Shown: one piece after another, positions 47,901 to 55,509 of the stretch
Layout: each line of letters starts with the position of its first letter
How positions within the stretch are numbered: position 1 is the first letter of the stretch
Source: Cyrtodaria siliqua
Taxonomy: Eukaryota > Mollusca > Bivalvia > Adapedonta > Hiatellidae
DNA length: 64,000 nt
NCBI GenBank assembly: GCA_037043455.1
Contig: JAWPHD010000230.1
Location: forward strand, 372,001 to 436,000
Direction of reading: 5' to 3'
Made by a program: the position numbers and the translations under genes
Notes under the pieces: generated by a model
What the model was told of the DNA's origin: nothing
The model's input: the letters and a program-made list of their open reading frames with translations, nothing else
Database searches by the model: none

Positions 47901-50631
47901 CGATTTACATTATCTGTCTTTGAAGTGTTAATGGGAGGTAAGTAACAAGTCTAGGGTGTTATCCTGCATAGTTGGTGAGTTAACCATCTGTTCAACACCT
48001 CCACAGCAATATCTAGGAATAACGGCTAACACTGAGTTATTATTGGAGCTAGAAATGGTGTTGCATTTCCAGCTTGAGGATAATTCAATTTTCAAATTGA
48101 ATAAATAATTGAAGGATTATTTCCCCTTTTGAGCAATCCCATTAGTTTAATTTAAACCTATTTATTTTACATTGATTGTAACGAAAGCTCTATGAACTTA
48201 TTTGAATCACTCTCGATGTCTTCCTGGGTAGAACCAGTACTAAGCAAATGCAGATAAAGTGTCTTGCTCAGGGACACAATGCATATGGCAATGGGATTAC
48301 ACATAAAAAAGAGAAAAATTAGACTCAAATAATCATGAATATTTTTACATCAAACTTGCAGTTTAATATGTTTACATATTTATCTAGGCAGTGCTATCCT
48401 TGAATCGTAAATACCTAATTGATAAATATGTGAATTAGTCAATACATACATGACCTCGAGTATTACATAATCAATACACACTCTTATCAAGTGTATTTAT
48501 TATTCAAGTATAGCACTGTCTAGGTAAAAGTGTAAACACAATAAACTGCAAGGTACATGTAAAAATATTCAGGATTATTTGAGGTGACCTCAGGTCTAAT
48601 TTTTTTCTTATGTAAATGCAGTTTCAATGGGATTTCACAAAAGGAGACATAATTCTTAATGCAAAAGTGTGCTCAATTACCGATATAATGTGTTATATTA
48701 AATATATTGTGTAGTAAACCATTAACATCTAGTACTATCATAACCAAATCACTGAAATGTAATGGGCGTAATAACACAATGATAGCCTTATAGTACATTG
48801 TGCTGATACATGGTGCCCAAAAGTTAATTTAGCACTCGTGTAATATATTACAAGTCATGGTGTTCACATGTAATCTACTGTTCAAGTGCAGATGCCAAAA
48901 TATCATGTCATCCTTCATGCATTTTTCAAAGCTCGGCTTTAACTTTATGGACAGCTTGCCTATAGGGCAAGTTAACTCTGAAATTTGCTTGCCCATGCCA
49001 GGTTGTTGGTTGCCCAATTATTTTAATTTAGACCCAAAGTGTTTATTTTATAAGGATATACTGTATGTACACTATTGTAACAAACAACATATCATATCAC
49101 TATTGTGTTATAGAACAAAAACGCAGAAGTATTAAGGAATTTCCAATTGTTTATCAAATTCAAGCGTATTCTTGTATTTGTATAGCAAAATATTTGTTCG
49201 TGTCAACAAACAATAGTCTTAAAAATCTTGATAGTCCAAGCGTTTAATGGTGAATACTGCATAGAAAATACTATTCTATTCTATTATGTTAATTCAGACT
49301 GCAGCACATTCTATTAATCATCATCAATTGTGTTTAGATGCCAGACAACATATTTTCACAGTAAATGAAAGCGTCTTCAGGGGTGTAAAATTCCACTCGA
49401 CCGCTCGCCATGGCGAGTGGTACTGCCGTCCGGGCTAGGAAGAATTCAGGTGTACTAGTCCGACAGGGCGAGTGACGTTTTACAGTAAAAAATAAAAATA
49501 AACGCATGTTTAAAACTTTTTGTGTAAAAAAACGACTGAAATAAGATTGTTATTAACCGGAAGTGAGATTAGCAAGTGCTCGTCCGTTGCTAGGCAATTA
49601 TTGCAGACTGGGTTTCATTGTGTTTCTTCGCGTAAAAGTCAATACATACGCCACAATGAAGGTAACTGGTAAGCAGTCTGAAGTTCACGCCCGGTGTATT
49701 TGTTTACATTGACACCGGCTAATATCGCGCGATATGGTAAAAACATACTGATTTTATATCGGTTTTTTTCTTCCAAAATTGGAGAGGGCAATGACTAGAA
49801 ACGAGAATCTGATAAGGCACATGCAGTTTTACAGGCTAATAAAAGAAAGTTCCAACAGAAGGAACATGACCAAAAATAACGAATAAAAGAGGTAACATTC
49901 ATGAAATGAATATATAGTTTTGAATTCAATGCAACATGTTGTAAATTGCATTTAGGTAAGGGCAAGTGGAAAGTTGTTAAGGGCGAGTAGCTTTTTCCAT
50001 CTACTAGTCCTACAGGGCGAGTGACTTCTAAAATAATTTTACACCCCTGGTCTTGTTACCAAAATGGCGTGGAAATGCCGACGGAAAAAACATTAGACAA
50101 GTGAGTTTGGTCATATTATATATAGTCCTTGTCACTCATTTCTGAAGCTGGGACAGAGCCTTTGAGACTTTAACTTCGCGGATCAATGTTTTACCTGCCC
50201 GGGGCAAGTGGACAGTCCTTTTTCAAACAAACAGCAACCATAGTACATGTAAAATGGTTATTAACAAACACACCTCAGGAGAAAGAGGTATTACAAAATG
50301 CCAAAGTTGATAGAACAATTAAGTTTGATAAAAGTGACTTGCAAACAGTTTAAACAGCAGTCTCTGAAACTCAACAAAGAGTTTAAAAATCATTCTCTGT
50401 AACGCAGCATCAAGCTGGTAGATTCACTAAGCTGTAAGCTTTACGTTGTTGAATGACAATACTATCAAAACATGTATCACTTTCTGTTCGATATATAGCC
50501 AGGCATTTATATCATGAAAACATGTGAATAAGTTACGGTACCAACAACCTAATCCTTCATATAAACATACCTGAACCATTTTGCCATCCTTCGTTACATC
50601 TAAATGTAAACCTGGTGCTGGTTTTCCAGCC
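38919..50631 (-). CDS. PPP1R8: Nuclear inhibitor of protein phosphatase 1 (NIPP1), exon 2 to stop
   Basis: Regulatory subunit of protein phosphatase 1 in nuclear speckles, linked to splicing and chromatin repression. Exons on the minus strand: 50631-50571, 46452-46299, 45678-45470, 44901-44763, 40739-40675, 39251-38919. All have AG/GT borders and matching phases, giving 319 residues after the first exon; human NIPP1 is 351. Exon 2 encodes GKPAPGLHLDVTKDGKMVQ. The next two encode the FHA domain (FGRN, CSRVH, HKHL, then THGTYIGHIRLE), which binds phospho-Thr-Pro partners. The third also has LLGLPESETELD. The fourth carries NLTEFNTAHN and the PP1-docking site, here HITF in front of DEDDE where vertebrates have RVTF. 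The fifth reads EDVDPSIGRFRNMVQT. The last ends KKKKYAKEAWPGKKP, the strongly conserved C-terminus. The first exon (translation start to the Trp codon split before 50631) was not located. Confidence 0.96.
39720..40095. repeat. Local tandem duplications in PPP1R8 intron
   Basis: GGCAAAGAGCAGTAACTGTA/ATAAATTAGGCAATCAACAA and a second ~56-bp copy lie in tandem at about 39880-39990. A longer outer unit (CAACAATGTGTAGAGAGG to GAGAAATGCAAGTAATA) near 39740-39846 recurs at 39984-40082. Confidence 0.8.
40096..40674 (-). other. PPP1R8 intron, nothing recognised
   Basis: AT-rich intron between the penultimate exon and the local duplications. The 122-codon minus frame ending at 40503 reads through this intron and is not a gene. 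Confidence 0.55.
40817..40871 (-). other. Possible alternative first exon for a short NIPP1 isoform
   Basis: On the minus strand an ATG at 40871 opens MEPKRGKGQSESGGSPQA and ends with one base before GTAATA, the phase needed to splice to the next exon (40739, EDVDPSIG...). No acceptor upstream allows it to be an in-frame cassette after the exon ending at 44763. Human PPP1R8 also yields short C-terminal isoforms such as ARD-1. No transcript evidence is available here. Confidence 0.3.
40965..41470 (-). repeat. Interspersed repeat (family of 2085 and 45930), split by SINE
   Basis: 40965-41137 and 41422-41470 are the two halves of a reverse-orientation copy (ACTACAAAACTGTTCATCAA, TTTGGCCGGTTACAATCATT). 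The SINE at 41150-41408 sits between them. Confidence 0.8.
41150..41408 (+). mobile_element. tRNA-derived SINE with 13-bp target duplication
   Basis: Head with GCCGAGTGGTTAATGT (box A) and GGTTCGATCCC (box B), an anticodon-loop-like TGACTTGAAATCA, then a body shared with 15850-16125. The tail is CCAATTCAAT. The flanks are TCCAATTTTGGGG at 41137-41149 and 41409-41421. The 96-codon frame at 41191 is SINE sequence. Confidence 0.92.
41496..41922. mobile_element. TA-flanked MITE (Tc1/mariner-type) in PPP1R8 intron
   Basis: Left TGAGCCGAAACACGCGAAAA and right TTTTCGTGTGTTTCGGCTCA are inverted with one mismatch, and the match continues with CGACCCTTC/GAAGGGACG. ATATA flanks both sides, consistent with a TA target. 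Length 427 bp with no transposase. Confidence 0.82.
41923..42300. other. PPP1R8 intron, nothing recognised
   Basis: Contains a short TA repeat at about 42126-42142 and otherwise no recognisable feature. Confidence 0.5.
42350..42775 (+). repeat. Box-repeat family F array
   Basis: Three boxes of GCTCTGCACGTCGTCTCGAT, ATGGTGAACATTTGTGCCA, TTCAAAATCCCTCAAGTGGT and TCAAGAGATRTGGAGCGGAC lie at ~126-159-bp spacing. It ends in TGTGACGGACAGACAGACAG and ACATCCAAGC. The continuation TAAAAAC lies after the next element, at 43631. Short overlapping frames here are repeat sequence. Confidence 0.8.
42776..43619 (+). mobile_element. Long-TIR (MULE-like) MITE with internal tRNA-like segment, intact copy
   Basis: Ends AAGCTCATTAAAATC and GATTTTAATGAGATT, with inverted similarity continuing ~95 bp (GATACTCTCCGCTATAGGATC against AGGATCC..GTAGAGTATC orientation, and GTCAGATCAACC against GGTCAATCTGAC). 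The flanks are GACATCCAAGC at 42765-42775 and 43620-43630, an 11-bp duplication. Long terminal repeats and a duplication of about 9-11 bp fit Mutator-like elements. No transposase frame; a tRNA-like stretch is inside. Confidence 0.82.
43191..43275 (+). other. tRNA-like sequence inside the MITE
   Basis: GGCCCGCTTAGCTCAGTTGA gives a good box A and GAGTTCAATCCCAC a good box B, about 45 bases apart. The acceptor ends (GCCCGC and GAATCGG) do not pair and no clean anticodon arm forms, so it is not a functional tRNA but may retain a Pol III promoter. Confidence 0.6.
43631..44762 (-). other. PPP1R8 intron, nothing recognised
   Basis: Non-coding AT-rich intron with a family-A-like AGCCAGTAGAGCTAA scrap at about 44731-44745. 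Confidence 0.55.
45930..46190 (+). repeat. Interspersed repeat, intact copy in PPP1R8 intron
   Basis: Aligned with 2085-2340: CTTTAACCAGCCAGGCCAAA, TACATTATTATATGACTTGA and AAACGGTTTTGTAGTGCAAT occur in the same order. It gives an uninterrupted reference for the SINE insertion at 41150. Confidence 0.78.
46816..47790. mobile_element. Foldback element with ~130-145-bp inverted arms
   Basis: The left arm 46816-46945 (TCAGTCCATCTCAATTCAAC, TTTGGTCTCAGATTTGTCTC, AATTTTAGCTCTCTAC) is repeated in reverse at 47639-47785. About 690 bp of AT-rich spacer lie between. It sits in the PPP1R8 intron between exons 2 and 3. No transposase. Confidence 0.85.
48285..48650. mobile_element. Palindromic MITE-like repeat
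   Basis: Left AATGGGATTACACATAAAAA, AATTAGACTCAAATAATC, TTTTTACATCAAACTTGCAG and CTAGGCAGTGCTAT reappear in reverse complement on the right (ATAGCACTGTCTAGG, CTGCAAGGTACATGTAAAAA, GGTCTAATTTTT, CAATGGGATTTCAC). Nearly the whole unit is a hairpin with a ~50-base centre. Confidence 0.8.
48651..49377 (-). other. PPP1R8 intron, nothing recognised
   Basis: AT-rich intron; short frames on both strands lack any support. Confidence 0.5.
49378..50049. mobile_element. CAGGG-ended MITE with exact 5-bp target duplication
   Basis: 15-bp perfect ends: CAGGGGTGTAAAATT at 49378-49392 and its complement at 50035-50049. Flanks are GTCTT at 49373-49377 and 50050-50054. Subterminal GCTCGCCATGGCGAGTGG palindrome and CTAGTCCGACAGGGCGAGTG / CTAGTCCTACAGGGCGAGTG copies near each end. 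Ends and duplication length match the hAT remnant at 3368-5044. Confidence 0.9.
50055..50570 (-). other. PPP1R8 intron next to exon 2, nothing recognised
   Basis: Non-coding; the donor of exon 2 is at 50569-50570. Confidence 0.5.
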
Positions 50632-50882
50632 CTGAAATGACAAATTTATATATTCCATTGAAGTTGGTCAATGTTACTTTGTATATCAAGACAACTGTGA
50701 ACTGTTATTTCTACTGTGGTGGTGGCTTAGTGGTAAGTCATGTGTTTAATCGCTGGTAAGGTCACATCAAGACAATCTCATTAAAATCAGACCCTTTATC
50801 ATGCTCAGATACTATTGAATATTTACTGAAAAAACACAAGATTGTTTGACTGAATTCAAAAGAAGTACAAAAAAAAAAAAGA

Positions 50883-50978
50883 CCGATTCGTGGGGTTGAA
50901 CCCACACTAAAATTACACACGCAAAACGTTGTATTAGTCCATGTCGCTACCGCGCTACCAACTGAGCTAAGCGGGCCA
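50883..50978 (-). other. tRNA-like sequence in second MITE copy
   Basis: Minus strand GGCCCGCTTAGCTCAGTTGG (box A) and GTGGGTTCAACCCCAC (a perfect T-stem and loop with box B). As in the first copy the acceptor arms do not pair. The T arm is better preserved here than at 43191. Confidence 0.6.
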
Positions 50979-51009
50979 GACGTACTAAGACATACTATTC
51001 AGAACAGTT

Positions 51010-51335
51010 AATGTCGCAGTAATCTCGGCGTGGTGCAGTCGGTAGCGCGGTGGACTTGTAACCGGAGGCCCCGGGTTCAATCCTCCGTGGTACCATTGAG
51101 TTTCGTGGGTGTGTTCTTGGGCAAGACACTTTCCCTAGGCCTCGTCCGTTGGATGGGGACGTTAGCCGGGCGGTCCCGTGTATCTGTCTATCCTCCGAGC
51201 ACGTTAAAGAACCATAGGAATCTATTCGATAATAAGAGTAGGGCACGGTTCCCGGATTCCTATGTATCCTTCCACTCTCTCTATATAACCTATACTGTGT
51301 TGGTGAGCCATTAAACAACATTCAACAGTAATCTC
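51010..51335 (+). mobile_element. tRNA-derived SINE, second family
   Basis: Head GGCGTGGTGCAGTCGGTAGC (box A) and GGGTTCAATCC (box B) with CTTGTAA as a Thr-like anticodon loop. The body has TTCTTGGGCAAGACACTTTC and GAGCACGTTAAAGAACC, stretches common in invertebrate SINEs. The tail ends CATTAAACAACATTCAAC. The 94- and 108-codon frames here are SINE translations. Confidence 0.85.
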
Positions 51336-51608
51336 GGTAGAATATAATTTTTCAGATACTGTTCCGAATGCTGATTTTCTTCGTATTCTTGATGTAAAAC
51401 ATGCTATTTAGTGCATAACAGCAATAACACACAGTCTTTATCTTTTTTTGGATAGATCTATGTTTTATGTGGATTTTCGTTTGTTTAGTTCACTCGAACA
51501 TCATCTGAAGCGCAGTCTTTGAATTAAAATGTTTGTGTCACTAGCCCGAATTCTTATATACTCAATGAAAACCCGTACATTTTCCTTTAGCCCGACTATA
51601 TAATTAAA

Positions 51609-51795
51609 ACAAGAGGCCCAAGAGGGCCTGTGGACGCTCTACTGGCTAATATGGCTCTTATGACATCAATGAAGCGAGTGACTATCGTCTTAAAGAGGCA
51701 AAATATAGCATTTTTAACTATATCAAGAGCCATAACTCCGCCATTACTGGTCCGATCTGGCTGTTTTTCCAAGTTGGCCAGTAGAGATAATAAAA
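51609..51795 (+). repeat. Minimal family A box element (single unit)
   Basis: Head GAGGCCCAAGAGGGCCTGTG and CTCTACTGGCTAA, one GCCATAACTCCGCCATTACT unit, and an end GGCCAGTAGAGATAATAAAA in about 185 bp. It shows head and end without the usual array. Confidence 0.75.
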
Positions 51796-51842
51796 TTTAA
51801 AAAAAAATAATCATTTTTTTTTTTTATCAAACAATTAAAAAA

Positions 51843-54800
51843 AAAAAAAGAGGCCCAAGAGGGCCTATGGACGCTCTACTGGCTAAAGATAAAGTTTATG
51901 CACACGGGGCCATAACTCTTTCAAATATCGTTCAACCAGAACATGGTGATGATATAGGCAACTAACCTTCGTACTGATTGTCCCTGACAAGTTTCATTGA
52001 AATCCAGCCAGAGGTTCAGGAGAACTAGTCTGTACAAAGTTAGTGTATTAAAACTTCTAAGGGGCCATAACTCTGCCAAAATTCATTCAATCAGAACACG
52101 GCAATGATAGGTGCAACTAGGCTTGGTACTGATCATCCCCATCAAGATTCATTGAAATCCAGCAAGGAGTTCAGAACAGACTAATCTGGACGTTTCTCTA
52201 TTAAAACCTTTAAAGGGCCATAACTCTGACAAAAATCATTCAACCCGAATATGGCGATAATATGCACAACTAGGCTTGATACTGATCATCCTTGTCAAGT
52301 TTCGTTAAAATCTAGCCAGGGGTTCAGGAAAACTAACCCGGAAAATGTTTGTGTATCAAAAACCTTTAAAGGGCCATAACTCCACCAAAAATCTGTTAAT
52401 CGGAATGCCACGATGATATGCACAACTAAGCTTGTTGCTGATCATCCCTGTAAAGTTTCGTTGAAATGTGGGGAGACGTTCAGGAGAATAGTCCAGGCAA
52501 AGTTTGTGTATTAAAACCTTTAAAGGGTCATAACTCTGCCAAAAATCATTCAACCGGAACAAAAGATTTGCACAACTAGACCTGGAACTAATCATCCCTA
52601 AAAAGTTTTGTTTAAATCCGGCCATGGGTTCAGAAAAACTAGTCAGGACAAAGTTTGTGTATTAAAACCTTTAAAGGGACACAACTCTGCCAAAATCATT
52701 CAAGTGGAACACAGTGACGATATGTACAACTAGGCTTGGTACTGATCATCCCTGAAAGATTTCAATGAAATTTGGCCAAATGAAGGCCCTTTCTTCTTAA
52801 TGAGGCCAAAATATAGCATATTTCAGAAAATAAAATCAAGGGCGATAACTCCGGTGTAAATGGTACAATCTGGCTGGTTTTCAAACTTGTCGGAGCTTTC
52901 ATTGATAGTAACAATCTGGTAAAGTTTGGTAAAGATCGGATAAAAAATGAAGGTCCTATCGTCTTAACGAGGCAAAATATAGCATTTTTAACTAAATCAA
53001 GGGCCATAACTCCGCTGTTGCTGTCCGATCTGGCTGGTTTTCGAACTTGTCCAAGCTTTCATTGATATTAGGGGGCACTCCACAGTTTAATGTACATTTC
53101 TCAATCATCAAACACTTGACAAGCTCTTAGCCTGAATCCTTGAGCAAAAATAAATCACATTGTTCATTGTGTCATACATTTCTTAGAAGACAATAAAATT
53201 ACCCATGTTTCCATACCAAATAAAAGTATCAAAAAGCATTTTCTGTACAACTTTAGTCCCATTTCTTTAAGATTACCCCACCCCTTAAAACATGCTAAAA
53301 ATGCAATTTTAGCAATATTTCAAATGTCAATAAATAAAAAATAAAAAATGTCCTACACATATCAGGGTCATGTCTGCACTCATAATGCTCTTGCATATCA
53401 GGAAATGCTAAATTTTACATACCTAGTCCGGCATTTTAAAAAGTTATTCCACGCTGATCTCCTCGTCAGTGAAAATCAGCCATTTTAACTACTTTTAGGA
53501 AGTTTTTGATTGGTTCACATTTTTCTATTTATAGCCTCCAAAAAAACCAAAGAATGCATATTCCAATACACCAAAATAAAGTTAAAAGTAATCAAAACTG
53601 AAAAAAACATCAAACATGTGCTTCATAATTATTATAAAGACCATCAATGGACCTAAAAGATGCTTAGCTGATTTCTTTCTGATTTACACCATGGACATTC
53701 ATGCGAAACTGAGGAGTGCCCCCTTAACAATCTGGTAACTTTTGGTAAAGATCGGATGAAAAATGAAGACCCTATCTTCTTAACGAGGCAAAATATAGCC
53801 TTTTTTAACAAAATCAAGGGCCATAACTCCACTGTTACTAGTCCGATCTGACTGGTTTTCAAACTTATCCGAGCTTTCATTGATATTAACAAGATGGCAA
53901 AGTTTGGTAAAGATCGGATGAATAATGAAGCCCCTATCGTCTTAACGAGGCAAAATATAGCATTTTGAACTAAATCAAGGGCCATAACTCGATGTTATTA
54001 GTCCAATATGAATGCTTTTCAAATTTGTCCGAGCTTTCATTGATATTAACAATCTGATCAAATTTGGTAAAGATCAGCTGAACAATGAAGCCCCTATCGT
54101 CTTAACCAGGCAAAATATGGCATTTTTAATTAAATCAAGGGCCATAACTCTGCTGTTACTGATCCGATATGGCTGGTTTTCGAACTTGTTTGAGCTTTCA
54201 ACGACATTAACAATGTAAAGATAGGATGAAAAATGAAGGCCCTATTGTCTTAACGAGGCAAGATATAGCATTTTGAACTAAATCAAGGGCCATAACTCCG
54301 CCAATACTGGTCTGATGTGGCTGGTTTTCGAACTTGTGCGAGTTTTTATTGATATTAACAATCTGATAAAGTTTGGTAAAGATCGGATGAACAATGAAGC
54401 CCCTATCTTCTTAACGAGGCAAAATATAGCATTTTGAACTAAATCAAGGGCAATAACTCCGCTGTTAATAGTCCAATCTGGCTGGTTTTCGAACTTGTCT
54501 AAGCTTTCATTGATATCAACAATCTGTGCAAGTTTGGTAAAGATCAAATAATAAATGAAGGTGCTAGAGTGTTCACAAGGCTTAATATGGCATTTTCTGC
54601 AAAACAAGGGCCATAACTCCATTGAAATTATTTCGATCTTGCCGGTTTTCGAACTTGTTTGAGCTTTCATTGATATAAAGACACTGGCAAAGTTAAGTAA
54701 AGATCTGATTAATATTGAAGGCCCTAGAGTGTTCACAAGGCAGAAAATAGCATTTTTCAGAAAAAACAAGGGCCATATCTCCGGTGTTACGGATCCGATT

Positions 54801-55495
54801 TAGCTGGTTTTCGAACTTGTTCGAGCTTTCATTCATATTAACAATCTGTGCAAGTTTGGTAAAGATCAAATAATAAATGAAGGTGGTAGAGTGTAAACAA
54901 GGCATAAAATGGCATTTTTCAGAAAAAAACAAGGGCCATAACTCTAGTGTTACTGACCCAATTCAGCTGATTTTCGAACTTGTCCAAGCTATAATTAGTA
55001 TTAACAATCTGTGCAAGTTTGATAACGATCAAATAATAAATGAAGGTGCTAGAGCGTTCACAAGGCAGAAAATGCAATTTTCAGAAAAAGCAAGGGCCAT
55101 AACTCCGGTGTGACTGATCCGATTTGGCTGGTTTTCAAACTTGTCCGAGCTTTCATTGATATTAACAATCTGTGCAAGTTTGGTAAAGATCAAATAATAA
55201 ATGAAGGTGCTAGAGTGTTCACAAGGCTTAATATTGCAATTGTCAGCAAAACAAGGGCCATAACTCCGGTGAAATTATTCCGATCTGGCTGGTTTTCAAA
55301 CTTATCCGAGCTTTCATTGATATTAACAACCTGTGAACGTTTGGTAAAGATCGGATGAAAAATGAAGGCCCTAGCGTTGTCACAAGACAAAAGTTAACAA
55401 CGGACGACGGACAGACGACGGACAGACGACGGACGGACGACGGACAAATCGCCATCCCATAAGCTCTGCTGGCCTTCGGCCAGTAGAGCTAAAAA
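51843..55495 (+). repeat. Box-repeat family A, long array
   Basis: Head AGAGGCCCAAGAGGGCCTAT and CTCTACTGGCTAAAG. More than twenty boxes of GGGCCATAACTCYGCC at ~150-163 bp follow. The first third carries GATCATCCCTGYCAAGTTTC and TTGAAATCCAGCC. The rest carries GCTTTCATTGATATTAACAA, TTTGGTAAAGATCGGATGAA and ACGAGGCAAAATATAGCATT. The tail has six copies of a GACGGAC-type motif, then CATCCCATAAGCTCTGCTGG and GGCCAGTAGAGCTAAAAA. Interrupted by a MITE at 53071-53723. Overlapping minus-strand frames (52356-55455) are repeat translations. Confidence 0.92.
53071..53723. mobile_element. PIF/Harbinger-type MITE with TTA duplication
   Basis: Ends GGGGGCACTCCACAGTTT and AAACTGAGGAGTGCCCCC, inverted with one mismatch. 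Flanked by TTA at 53068-53070 and 53724-53726. The empty site GATATTAACAATCTG is present in many neighbouring boxes, confirming the insertion point. A 3-bp TTA target and GGG-starting ends fit PIF/Harbinger. 653 bp, no transposase. Confidence 0.92.
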
Positions 55496-55509
55496 TAATA
55501 ATAATAATA

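Larger units (their letters stand above)
50773..51530 (-). mobile_element. Long-TIR tRNA-like MITE, second copy, SINE-invaded
   Basis: Starts AATCTCATTAAAATCAGACC, the complement of the right end of 42776-43619. It continues in reverse through the tRNA-like segment (50883-50978), and AACACACAGTCTTTATCTTT and GTGGATTTTCGTTTGTTTAG matching 42950-43030. The far terminal repeat is missing. 51010-51335 is an inserted SINE. Confidence 0.8.

Noticed and set aside
51013..51085. Functional tRNA-Thr gene
   Set aside because: It is the head of a SINE with a ~240-bp body and A/T-rich tail, with imperfect stems.
52356..55455. Series of minus-strand frames sharing KTSQI and FIRSLPNF motifs
   Set aside because: They recur once per family A box and are repeat translations, not a gene family.
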